A model generated the notes under the pieces. It ran no database searches. It saw only the letters and a list, made by a program, of their open reading frames with translations, and was not told the origin of the DNA. From the NCBI GenBank assembly GCA_001872165.1, contig MNXK01000161.1, forward strand, positions 1-6,562: a stretch of 6,562 bases of DNA, written 5' to 3'. Below are positions 1-5,726 of this stretch, piece after piece (the stretch's first letter is position 1; every line of letters begins with the position of its first letter). Made by a program: the position numbers and the translations under genes. Source of the stretch: Anaerolineae bacterium CG2_30_58_95. GTDB taxonomy: Bacteria; Chloroflexota; Anaerolineae; Anaerolineales; Villigracilaceae.

Positions 1-93
1 TCCCTGGTCGTTCAAGTAGATCTCCCAGGCGTTTATGGCCGGGATGAGGGCGGTCTGGGCGGTCAGGTGGGCAGTGGAGGATAGATCGGACAT
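1..93 (-). CDS. N-terminal fragment of a probable tyrosine recombinase (XerC/D-like integrase)
   Basis: Only the first 31 codons are present and the gene continues beyond position 1. The peptide begins MSDLSSTAHLTAQ and ends in AWEIYLNDQG. The pattern of a hydrophobic helix followed by YL-x-x-x-G resembles the start of the SAM-like core-binding domain of phage-integrase/Xer recombinases, which usually reads YL...G-x-S...T. The catalytic domain is not visible, so the family call is an inference from one short motif. The start is well supported: ATG at 93-91 follows AAGGAGG at 105-99, a near-perfect Shine-Dalgarno sequence with a 5-nt spacer. A candidate promoter lies at 207-235. The gene follows the LCP gene in the same direction but seems to have its own promoter. 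It could instead be an unrelated small helical protein. Confidence 0.5.
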   Translation of the reverse strand, partial: MSDLSSTAHLTAQTALIPAINAWEIYLNDQG

Positions 94-111
94 GGGAACC
101 TCCTTTCCATG
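91..111 (-). promoter_or_regulatory. Potential hairpin presenting the SD in its loop and the start codon in its stem
   Basis: Read on the minus strand, the arm CATGGAA (111-105) can pair with TTCCCATG (98-91). This gives five pairs, one bulged C at 96, and two A-T pairs. The six-base loop is AGGAGG (104-99), the Shine-Dalgarno core of the partial gene at 1-93. The gene's ATG is the outer end of the 3' arm. The pairing is read directly from the sequence. A role in tuning translation is an inference, and the stem is short enough to be only moderately stable. Confidence 0.4.
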
Positions 112-145
112 TCGAATGTCGAACGTCGAACGTCGAACGTCGAGT
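111..145. repeat. Five tandem copies of a 7-bp repeat (GTCGAAC)
   Basis: Consecutive plus-strand heptamers are GTCGAAT (111-117), three exact GTCGAAC copies (118-138) and GTCGAGT (139-145). The array lies between the LCP stop codon and the start of the probable recombinase. If the promoter at 207-235 is used, the array would be transcribed as part of the recombinase 5' leader. A 7-bp unit is not a multiple of three, and no gene covers it. Each unit contains TCGA, and ACGT arises at each junction between exact copies. Short heptamer arrays are known as copy-variable intergenic repeats in several bacterial groups. Whether this one varies or is bound by anything is unknown. Confidence 0.85.
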
Positions 146-206
146 ATCAAGTTCCACGTGTTAGGTGGCGGGTGCGGAAACTGCGTACCGAGTAGGTGCT
201 GCGCAT

Positions 207-235
207 AGTTTAGCGTAAAAAGGGGGAAAAGTCAA
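207..235 (-). promoter_or_regulatory. Candidate sigma70-type promoter for the recombinase-like gene
   Basis: On the minus strand, TTGACT (235-230, 5/6 to the -35 consensus) is separated by exactly 17 bases from TAAACT (212-207, 4/6 to the -10 consensus). Transcription would start near 200, leaving a leader of roughly 105 nt that contains the heptamer repeat and the SD hairpin. The -35 box begins one base beyond the LCP stop codon (239-237). No hairpin with a U-tract follows the LCP gene, so read-through from the upstream operon is also possible. Confidence 0.4.
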
Positions 236-236
236 A

Positions 237-1730
237 TTATGGTGACAAATTTTCCGGGTTGAAGCACGGCTGGTAATCCGCGCCGAGGATGAGAACGTAG
301 GATAGGTCGCTTTGCATCGGGGTGGAGACCAGCGCCGAGGGCGGCAGGCCGAGAACGGCCAGGAGCGAGGCAGCGCGGTTCGGGTCCTGGGCCGCCGTCA
401 GATCGTAGAGCAGGGAACCGGCGTAGTCCGGTCTGTCGGCAGGGGCGGCGCGGGCTTCGTAGCCGGCGTAGTTCAAGCGTTGAGCGGCCAGCGTATCCCA
501 TCCGCTGTTGTACGTTCCATTGCGCACTTCGATGAGAATGGAATCCATTTCGGGCGTACGCCTGGAGGGGGAGAGGGCTTCCTGCAGCATGGCCTGGATG
601 GCCGGGCCGTTCGGCAGCAATACGCTGGCGCCGCCCGGCGTCATCCAGCCCGTCACCAGGCTCTTGCCAATGTAGTAACTGCGGATGTCGGCGTTGGTGA
701 GATGGAGCGCCAGCGGCGCGAGTTGGAGCAGGTCGGGCAAGCCCAGGTCGGTGGTCACGGCGTAATTCAGGTCATTGTAGAGTTGCGGTATTTTGGTGAT
801 GACGCCAGCCTGCAGGGCGCGGCTGTAGATGGCGCGCAGCACTTCCTGCGAACGGCGGCCGCGGTCGAAGTCGCTGGATTTCTTGCGTGAGCGTGCGTAC
901 CAGAGGGACAGATCCCCATCCATGTGCACCACGCCCGGGCCGACGGTATACAGCGACCAGTTGTTCTCGTTATAGGGGTCGTAAGAGGGGTCAATCAGAT
1001 GCCAGTCGGTGTAGGCGCAGGCGACCGGCACGTCAACGCCCCCCAGGGTATCCACGATCTGGCGGAAACCGTCGAAGTCCACCATGGCGAGGTGGTCAAT
1101 GCGGATGCCCAGGTTGTACAGGAGAGTATCCTTGAGCGAGGCCGGCCCGCCGCCCGGGTAATGGTTTATATCACCGAACTCGTAAGCGGTGTTGACGCGC
1201 TGCATCCCGTAGCTGGGGACGTAGACCCACAGGTCGCGCGGGATGGAGATCAGCGTCACCTGCCCGGACTTGGGCCTGAGCGCGGCGATGACGATGGTAT
1301 CTGTGCGGAAGGATCGCCCGCCGCGCGTATCGGAACCGAGCAGGGCGAATGTGACCGTCTCAGTGTCGGTCAGGATAGGGAACGGGGCTGGGGCGTAATT
1401 GGGGGCGCTGATGTTGGGCGGTATCCAGCCGGTTGGCAGGAGCGACGCGGCGTCTGGCGTGGCGGTGATGACAATCGGGGTGGGCGTGCCAGGCGGGTCG
1501 GTGGGCTGCTCGCTAGTAATGGTAGTGCTGGGCGAAATGGAAGTTGGCGTAGCGGCTGCGGTTTCATCGAGCAGCGGCTGGAAAGGCGTCGGTGTGGGAG
1601 TGGCGTCCGGCGGAACCGTCACCATGAGTAGCGCGGTGGGGGTGGCCGTCGGCGCCTGGCTTTGGGTCGGGACGGCCTCACATGCGGTCAACAGGATCAG
1701 GAAAAGCGTAAGTATCGAATGGCGGCGCAT
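237..1730 (-). CDS. LCP (LytR-CpsA-Psr) family lipoprotein, cell-wall polymer ligase
   Basis: The 497-residue protein has a lipoprotein signal peptide: two Arg, a hydrophobic run, and lipobox LTAC with Cys17 as the predicted lipidation site. Residues 20-115 form a Thr/Pro-rich linker that would lift the enzyme off the membrane. The LCP domain spans about 125-310 and shows LGSDTRGG (131-138), FRTDT (141-145), SIPRDL (162-167), N180, YARSRK (278-283) and DFDRGRRSQ (287-295). These include the Arg and Asp residues that bind the polyprenyl pyrophosphate and metal in this family. Residues ~397-490 match a LytR C-terminal domain (ILIEVRNGT). Known LCP enzymes transfer glycopolymers from undecaprenyl carriers to peptidoglycan, and this is the expected extracellular role here. 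The ATG at 1730 is fixed by the signal peptide, although no clear Shine-Dalgarno precedes it. The gene is last in the operon, 45 bp after the LysM gene. The polymer transferred cannot be told from the window. Confidence 0.9.
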   Translation of the reverse strand: MRRHSILTLFLILLTACEAVPTQSQAPTATPTALLMVTVPPDATPTPTPFQPLLDETAAATPTSISPSTTITSEQPTDPPGTPTPIVITATPDAASLLPTGWIPPNISAPNYAPAPFPILTDTETVTFALLGSDTRGGRSFRTDTIVIAALRPKSGQVTLISIPRDLWVYVPSYGMQRVNTAYEFGDINHYPGGGPASLKDTLLYNLGIRIDHLAMVDFDGFRQIVDTLGGVDVPVACAYTDWHLIDPSYDPYNENNWSLYTVGPGVVHMDGDLSLWYARSRKKSSDFDRGRRSQEVLRAIYSRALQAGVITKIPQLYNDLNYAVTTDLGLPDLLQLAPLALHLTNADIRSYYIGKSLVTGWMTPGGASVLLPNGPAIQAMLQEALSPSRRTPEMDSILIEVRNGTYNSGWDTLAAQRLNYAGYEARAAPADRPDYAGSLLYDLTAAQDPNRAASLLAVLGLPPSALVSTPMQSDLSYVLILGADYQPCFNPENLSP

Positions 1731-1775
1731 GGCTGGTGGGCGCGACGAAACCGCCCTGGCTCTGGGAGAGCAGGG

Positions 1776-2573
1776 TCAGGGCGTGGTAGTTATAGGCGTA
1801 TACGTAGCCGTTGGGACAGGAGAATTCGTTGGCGTTTGCGTGGGCGTATCCGAGGCGGTCGGGGTGGCGGTCGCTGGCAGTGGGGTGGCTGAAGGGGTCA
1901 CCGGCGATGGGGTCGGCGTAAGGGTCGAAGTCAAGGTGAGTGTCAGCGAAGGCGTGAACGTCAGCGGGGGCGTGCGCGTCGGCATGGGCGGCACGTAGAT
2001 CTGTTTTCCGGTGATGAGAATCGTCGAACTGCCCATACAGTTCGCCCGCTGAAGCTGCTGGACGGTGACCTGGTAGTATTGCGCCAGGCTGTAGAGCGTA
2101 TCGCCTTTCAATATTGTGTAGCGGATCCAGCCGGACGGCGCGCCGCAAGGGACGGGCGTGCGAGTGGGCACAGGCGGCACGTAGAGGTACGAGCCGGGCA
2201 GCAGGCTGGCCGTCATCAGGCAGTTGGCCTGGGAGAGCTGCTCGGAGGGGATGCGGTAGCGTTCGGCCAGCCCTTCCAATGTGTCGCCGGGTTGGACCAG
2301 GTAAGCCTGCCAACCTGCTGGCGGCGTGCAGTTCGTGGGCGGGGTGACAACGAATGGCGTGAAGGTCTCAGTCGGTGGGATGGGGATCGAAGTAGTCCCG
2401 ACTGGCGGCGTGAAAGGCGGAAAAGTCGGGGAGGGGGAAAGGGGGAGGGGCATTGTCGGCAAAAGGGCGGCCATATCCCCTTCGGCCAGGGATAGCGAGA
2501 GGCTTCCCAGGATGATCCCGCTGGAGAACAGGGCAATCGAAAGTCCCCACAGGATCTGCCGTGCGATCCGCAT
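1776..2573 (-). CDS. Secreted or membrane-anchored protein with two LysM domains and a Thr/Pro-rich tail
   Basis: The 265-residue protein starts with an uncleaved anchor or signal peptide at about 6-30 (basic MRIAR followed by a hydrophobic stretch). A Pro/Thr/Ser linker covers 40-80. Two LysM repeats follow at about 89-133 (YLVQPGDTLEGLAERY, ending YLYVPP) and 150-195 (YTILKGDTLYSLAQYY, ending QIYVPP). LysM domains bind N-acetylglucosamine-containing glycans such as peptidoglycan. The repeats are an obvious internal duplication of about 60 residues, each beginning C-x-x-P-x-GW and carrying ANC, giving Cys82/118 and Cys143/179. From ~197 to the end there is only a Thr/Pro-rich tail, with no catalytic domain, so it is likely a wall-binding structural or scaffold protein. 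Its ATG lies one base after the kinase-like gene's stop, with AAGGAG at 2586-2581, so translation is probably coupled. It precedes the LCP gene. Confidence 0.88.
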   Translation of the reverse strand: MRIARQILWGLSIALFSSGIILGSLSLSLAEGDMAALLPTMPLPLSPSPTFPPFTPPVGTTSIPIPPTETFTPFVVTPPTNCTPPAGWQAYLVQPGDTLEGLAERYRIPSEQLSQANCLMTASLLPGSYLYVPPVPTRTPVPCGAPSGWIRYTILKGDTLYSLAQYYQVTVQQLQRANCMGSSTILITGKQIYVPPMPTRTPPLTFTPSLTLTLTSTLTPTPSPVTPSATPLPATATPTASDTPTQTPTNSPVPTATYTPITTTP

Positions 2574-2574
2574 C

Positions 2575-4926
2575 TCATTTCTCCTTGGATGCGGAGACCG
2601 GGCGCGTGACCGGCAACAAGACGCTGAAGGTTGAGCCAGCGCCCAGCGTAGTTTCCACCCACAGTCGTCCGTTTTGCGCCTCCACCAGCGACTTGCAAAT
2701 GGACAGCCCGACGCCGGTATCTCCCAGCCCCTGGATCAGAACGTTATCCGCCCGGTAACGGCGCTGGAATACGTGCGGAATATCCTTAGGCTGGATGCCT
2801 CCGCCTGTATCGGTAACCCGGACGAGCAGGTAATCCTGTTTGCCCTCGTTCTGCGACTGGACGCGCAGGGTGACTGTCCCCTCGACCAGGCTGGCCGAGC
2901 TGGCGTTCTGGAGCAGGTGGATGATGATCTGCTGGAGCGCTTCGCGGTCGGTCTGTACCTGGGTAGATGTCTCCGGCACGTCCAACCGCAGGGTGATGTT
3001 CTTTTCCCGAAGCTGGCTGCTGGTGTACGCCATGGCGTTGTCCACGATCAGGTTGAGGTCAATCAGCTCAGGCTTGATCTCCAGGCGGGCGATTTCCAGC
3101 GTTGTGATTTGGATGAGATCGTCCACCAGTGTGCCCAGGCGTTGCGAGGCGGTTTTGACACGTTCGAGGAATTTGCGCTGCATGTTGCCCAGAATGCCAA
3201 CCGACTCGCCCAGTAAGAGGTCGGTGTAGCCGACGATGGAGGACATCGGCTGGCGTAATTCCTGAGAGATGGAAGCGATCACCTGCACCTGTTCATTCGA
3301 GATCGGCGAGTTGGGTTGGCTCTCCAGTTCATGCAAACGGATATTGGCGTCGGCCAGGCTATTTTGCAGGCGCGCCATTTCTTCGAGCGAAAGGCGAAGT
3401 TCGTGCTCCAATTGTTTGGTCTGAATGGGAATCCCCGTCGCCTCGGCCGACTTGCGCAATTGTTCGTTTTCGGCCTGCAACTGGGCGATCGTTTGTTGCG
3501 CTTCCTCTTGGGCGGCCAACAGAGCAGCCAGATTCTCGGCCTGGAACTGGTTTTGCGGCCGGGCGCTCTCGACTTGTTCCAGCAGTTCGGCGTATTTTTT
3601 CTTGGCTTCAGCCGCTTCTTCCTGCGCGGCCTGGATGGCTTGCTGGAGCTGATCGTGCTCGCGGTCTACCGCCGAGGTGCGTTTGGCGCGCTCGATAATC
3701 GGGGCAAACGAGGCCGAGACGTTGTAGAGGAAGGTCTGATCCTCTGCGCTCCATTGGCGGTTCGAGTACGGCGAGAGCAGCAGGATGGCGCCGATCGGCT
3801 TGCGCTCGGAGGAGAGGACAGGCACGCTCATCAGGTGGCCGGGGCTGGGCAAGCCGAGCATCGCCCCCAGGTTTTTCAAGTCCGCAGAGGTGCTGCTGGC
3901 CGGCAGGCGCAAAGGACGGCCGCGCTGTATGGCATTGGCGAGCAGCGGCACGGCCATTTTGTTGATTGCGGTCCCGGGCAGGTTCTCTTCGCGGATCAGG
4001 TCGAAGCCATAGGTGATCACTACGTTCTTGTCGTCGGTCAACGCGATGAGAAAGCACAGGTCGGCCAGCATGGCCTGGGCGACGCTGCGGGTAATGGCAT
4101 GACCCAGGTTATCCGGGTTCACTTCCGAGGCCAGCTTTAGCAAGGCCTGGAAAGTTTTTTGGTCAATGCTGTAGCGCCGCCGTTCGACGGCCTTCTGATC
4201 GCTTTGGACGTTTGCCATCTGCACGGGGGCGGTGAAACGCTGCGGCAGGGTGAGCAGGATGGGGTACATGGCGATCTGTGTCAGGCGGACAATGCCGGGG
4301 AAGTTCCCTGCGGGTTGCGGCCAGAAAAGTTGGATCAGGTGCCCGAGGAAGGCCAGGCCGAACATGGCCAGGCCGTAGGCCCATCCGTTTGGCTTACGGA
4401 CGGTTATCGCGGCAACTCCCAGGATGATGAAGCCCAGGCTGAAGACCTGCCAGATGATGTCCAGATTGGAAAAGTTAAAAGAAGCCGCGTTGCTGCTTTG
4501 GGCCCACGAGATGAACGTTACCCCCAACAAGGCGACCGCCAGCAAATTCAGCAACAGGGTGGCGGCGTCGGCCATGCGTACCGGCTCCGGGAAAGCCCAC
4601 AGCCAGGCGATCCAGATCAGGCTGAGCAGGGTGATGGCCCGGTCGAGGGGCGGAAGGACAGTCTGCGAGGCGATCACCCTTTGCCAGACCAGACCGCTGA
4701 TCACGAAAAGGATCAGTTGCAGGCCCAAAAGCACGCTCAAGCCGAAGATCATCCGGCGCGCTTGCGTGTACCTGGGTTCTTGCAGGTATGGGGATTCGTT
4801 CGAACGCCAATGGTTGACCGCGCCTTGCAGCGCGCCGGCGAGTGAAAACGCCAGGACGAGGTGATAAATCAGGTTCCCCGGCGGTGTGGTCAGAAGCGTG
4901 AAGATTTGTTCGAAGAACTGGCTCAT
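2575..4926 (-). CDS. Membrane GAF sensor histidine-kinase-like protein lacking the phospho-acceptor His
   Basis: The 783-residue protein has about seven hydrophobic segments in 18-228 (roughly 20-38, 57-80, 95-112, 120-141, 158-176, 183-201, 210-227). A GAF-like sensor domain follows at ~255-415, then a coiled coil at ~418-540 rich in Glu, Gln, Ala and Leu. A HisKA-type dimerisation region covers ~547-612 and a HATPase_c domain ~620-775. The ATPase boxes look complete: N box HLLQNA with N674, G1 DTGGGI (706-711), F box VFQRRY, and G2 GDTGVGLSI (735-743). The H box, however, reads SQELRQPM. The phospho-accepting His is Gln555 (codon CAG at 3264-3262), and the Thr of the E-x-x-T phosphatase motif is Gln559. 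It should bind ATP but cannot autophosphorylate in the usual way, so it may act as a pseudokinase or an allosteric partner. An in-frame TAG lies two codons upstream, so ATG 4926 is the first possible ATG. It heads the operon with the LysM and LCP genes. No response regulator is in view. Confidence 0.88.
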   Translation of the reverse strand: MSQFFEQIFTLLTTPPGNLIYHLVLAFSLAGALQGAVNHWRSNESPYLQEPRYTQARRMIFGLSVLLGLQLILFVISGLVWQRVIASQTVLPPLDRAITLLSLIWIAWLWAFPEPVRMADAATLLLNLLAVALLGVTFISWAQSSNAASFNFSNLDIIWQVFSLGFIILGVAAITVRKPNGWAYGLAMFGLAFLGHLIQLFWPQPAGNFPGIVRLTQIAMYPILLTLPQRFTAPVQMANVQSDQKAVERRRYSIDQKTFQALLKLASEVNPDNLGHAITRSVAQAMLADLCFLIALTDDKNVVITYGFDLIREENLPGTAINKMAVPLLANAIQRGRPLRLPASSTSADLKNLGAMLGLPSPGHLMSVPVLSSERKPIGAILLLSPYSNRQWSAEDQTFLYNVSASFAPIIERAKRTSAVDREHDQLQQAIQAAQEEAAEAKKKYAELLEQVESARPQNQFQAENLAALLAAQEEAQQTIAQLQAENEQLRKSAEATGIPIQTKQLEHELRLSLEEMARLQNSLADANIRLHELESQPNSPISNEQVQVIASISQELRQPMSSIVGYTDLLLGESVGILGNMQRKFLERVKTASQRLGTLVDDLIQITTLEIARLEIKPELIDLNLIVDNAMAYTSSQLREKNITLRLDVPETSTQVQTDREALQQIIIHLLQNASSASLVEGTVTLRVQSQNEGKQDYLLVRVTDTGGGIQPKDIPHVFQRRYRADNVLIQGLGDTGVGLSICKSLVEAQNGRLWVETTLGAGSTFSVLLPVTRPVSASKEK
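2581..2586 (-). promoter_or_regulatory. Ribosome binding site of the LysM gene inside the kinase-like gene
   Basis: AAGGAG (2586-2581, minus strand) sits 7 nt before the LysM ATG (2573). It lies within the final codons of the kinase-like gene, whose TGA (2577-2575) is separated from that ATG by one base. This layout supports the chosen LysM start and suggests that ribosomes ending the kinase-like protein help start the LysM protein. Confidence 0.75.
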
Positions 4927-4955
4927 GTTCTACTGCGTACCCTGTATCTCATGCG

Positions 4956-4984
4956 ATTATAGCACGGCGTTAACGGGGGGACAA
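4956..4984 (-). promoter_or_regulatory. Sigma70-like promoter of the kinase-LysM-LCP operon
   Basis: On the minus strand, TTGTCC (4984-4979, 4/6 to the -35 consensus) is followed after exactly 17 bases by a perfect TATAAT (4961-4956). The predicted start is near 4949, giving a short leader of about 22 nt before the ATG at 4926. No strong Shine-Dalgarno is visible in that leader. The sequence upstream of the -35 is A/T-rich and includes the 8-bp palindrome ATACGTAT at 4995-5002, whose role is unknown. Confidence 0.65.
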
Positions 4985-5030
4985 CCAATTAGCGATACGT
5001 ATTCGGTTATGAAATTCTTACGAGATTCGG

Positions 5031-5055
5031 GCCTCGAAACGTTGCTTTGGGAGGC
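5031..5055 (-). terminator. Possible hairpin terminator after the methyltransferase gene
   Basis: GCCTC (5031-5035) and GAGGC (5051-5055) are inverted repeats. An inner AAA/TTT pairing is possible and the final loop is six bases. The hairpin begins five bases beyond the methyltransferase stop codon (5063-5061) on the minus strand. No run of T follows it, so it is not a classical intrinsic terminator. It could be a U-less terminator, an mRNA 3'-end stabiliser, or chance. Confidence 0.3.
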
Positions 5056-5060
5056 GCGGC

Positions 5061-5633
5061 TTATCCTTTTTCGAACCAAAACCACGCGCTGGGACGCGCT
5101 TTCTTATCCATCCCCTCCTGGCGTTTGACCAGGGTCAGGCGCTGCTGTACTCTTTCGATGTCTGCCTCCAGCAGACCGGGGCTGGTATTCTCGCTCGGCT
5201 TGAAGAAGCCGTAGAGCAGCCATGTCCCAGCGGGGGCGAGCAGGGTTTCAAGGTTATCGAGATATTTCTGCTTTTGCTCTGCCGAAAGGCTGTGGAAACA
5301 ACCAATATCCAAAACCAGGTCGTAGGAGTTGGCGAACAGAGAATGGGGGAGGCGGGTCACATCGGCGACGAGAAAATCCACGCTGGCGTTTATGTTTTTC
5401 GCTTTACGTTTTGCGATTTTTATCGCGCGCGGGACGAAGTCCACCCCCGTCACCCGCCACCCGGCGCTCGCCAGCGCCAGGCTCGAGGTCCCGCTGCCGC
5501 AGCCGAGATCGAGTGCGCGGCCGGGTTGATGAGTACGGATGTAATCTACAACTTCCGGCGGCACGATGCCGCTGTCCCAGGGCGGGCGGCGCAAATACCA
5601 CAGGTGAAAGCTCAATCGGCGGAGGAAGTTCAT
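5061..5633 (-). CDS. Class I SAM-dependent methyltransferase
   Basis: The 190-residue, apparently cytosolic protein has a compact Rossmann-type methyltransferase fold. Motif I is LDLGCGSG (41-48), the SAM-binding glycine loop. VTGVDF (61-66) supplies the acidic residue expected to contact the ribose (Asp65). ADVTRLP (90-96) is the adenine-binding region, and DLVLDIGCFHSL (105-116) is motif IV. The N-terminal PPWDSGIVPPEVVDYI segment resembles the thiopurine-methyltransferase-like and UbiE-like relatives that methylate small molecules, but the substrate cannot be deduced. Length is normal for a stand-alone enzyme of this type. The ATG at 5633 is preceded by GAAGG (5645-5641) with a 7-nt spacer. 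It is transcribed divergently from the EF-G-like gene. It is separated from the downstream operon by 134 bp containing that operon's promoter, so it is probably its own transcription unit. Confidence 0.88.
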   Translation of the reverse strand: MNFLRRLSFHLWYLRRPPWDSGIVPPEVVDYIRTHQPGRALDLGCGSGTSSLALASAGWRVTGVDFVPRAIKIAKRKAKNINASVDFLVADVTRLPHSLFANSYDLVLDIGCFHSLSAEQKQKYLDNLETLLAPAGTWLLYGFFKPSENTSPGLLEADIERVQQRLTLVKRQEGMDKKARPSAWFWFEKG

Positions 5634-5659
5634 TTGTGTGCCTTCGTGACCTTTGTGTT
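5633..5659. repeat. Three degenerate 9-bp tandem repeats next to the methyltransferase start
   Basis: Plus-strand copies are TTTGTGTGC (5633-5641), CTTCGTGAC (5642-5650) and CTTTGTGTT (5651-5659), sharing a TT-Y-GTG core. They cover the methyltransferase leader, including its Shine-Dalgarno-like GAAGG, and touch the first base of its start codon. They also lie just upstream of the promoter region of the EF-G-like gene. Function is unknown. They could be remnants of a dispersed intergenic repeat family or a protein-binding array. Confidence 0.5.
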
Positions 5660-5668
5660 TGACGTTTT

Positions 5669-5687
5669 TAAATTAAGGTATAATTTA
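5669..5687. promoter_or_regulatory. Inverted repeat in the divergent promoter region (candidate operator)
   Basis: TAAATTA (5669-5675) and TAATTTA (5681-5687) are perfect 7-bp inverted repeats around a 5-bp spacer, AGGTA. The right arm overlaps the TATAAT at 5679-5684. A dimeric regulator bound here could block the promoter of the EF-G-like gene and perhaps that of the methyltransferase. A/T-rich promoter sequence can make such symmetry by chance. Confidence 0.4.
5679..5684 (+). promoter_or_regulatory. Candidate -10 box for the EF-G-like gene
   Basis: A perfect TATAAT lies 42 bases before the ATG at 5727, giving a leader of about 35 nt. The best -35 match, TTGACG at 5659-5664, is only 14 bases upstream, shorter than the usual 16-18. 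At a 17-base spacing the sequence is TGTTTG, a poor match. The -10 is therefore more convincing than the full promoter. No convincing pair of boxes was found for the divergent methyltransferase. Confidence 0.45.
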
Positions 5688-5726
5688 CCGGCTGTTCTCA
5701 TCTCATTCTTTACAAGAGGTTCTCAC

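Noticed and set aside
154..168. Short hairpin CCAC/GTGG downstream of the LCP gene, considered as a terminator
   Set aside because: The stem is only four pairs with a seven-base loop and no T-run follows it on the minus strand.
178..211. Imperfect inverted repeat AAACT-GCG / GCGC-AT-AGTTT
   Set aside because: It needs a bulge, has a loop of about 15 bases, lacks a following T-tract, and overlaps the candidate promoter. It is not a convincing terminator.
1399..1998. Plus-strand open frame rich in Gly and Val across the end of the LysM gene and the start of the LCP gene
   Set aside because: It is the antisense of two Thr/Pro-rich linkers, whose codon bias removes stops from the other strand. 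It has no ribosome site or recognisable domain, and it overlaps two well-supported genes.
1678..2313. 211-codon minus-strand open frame overlapping the LysM gene in another frame
   Set aside because: The overlapping frame gives two clean LysM domains and a signal peptide. This one gives a low-complexity His/Ala/Arg-rich peptide.
3316..4140. 274-codon plus-strand open frame inside the kinase-like gene
   Set aside because: The minus strand encodes clear GAF, coiled-coil and H-box sequence here. The plus-strand product has no coherent family motif and is a GC-rich antisense shadow.
4159..4845. 228-codon plus-strand open frame opposite the membrane region of the kinase-like gene
   Set aside because: The product is polar and featureless, while the minus strand gives regular transmembrane segments.
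4995..5002. 8-bp palindrome ATACGTAT upstream of the operon promoter
   Set aside because: It is too short and single-copy to call an operator. It is kept only as a note with the promoter entry.
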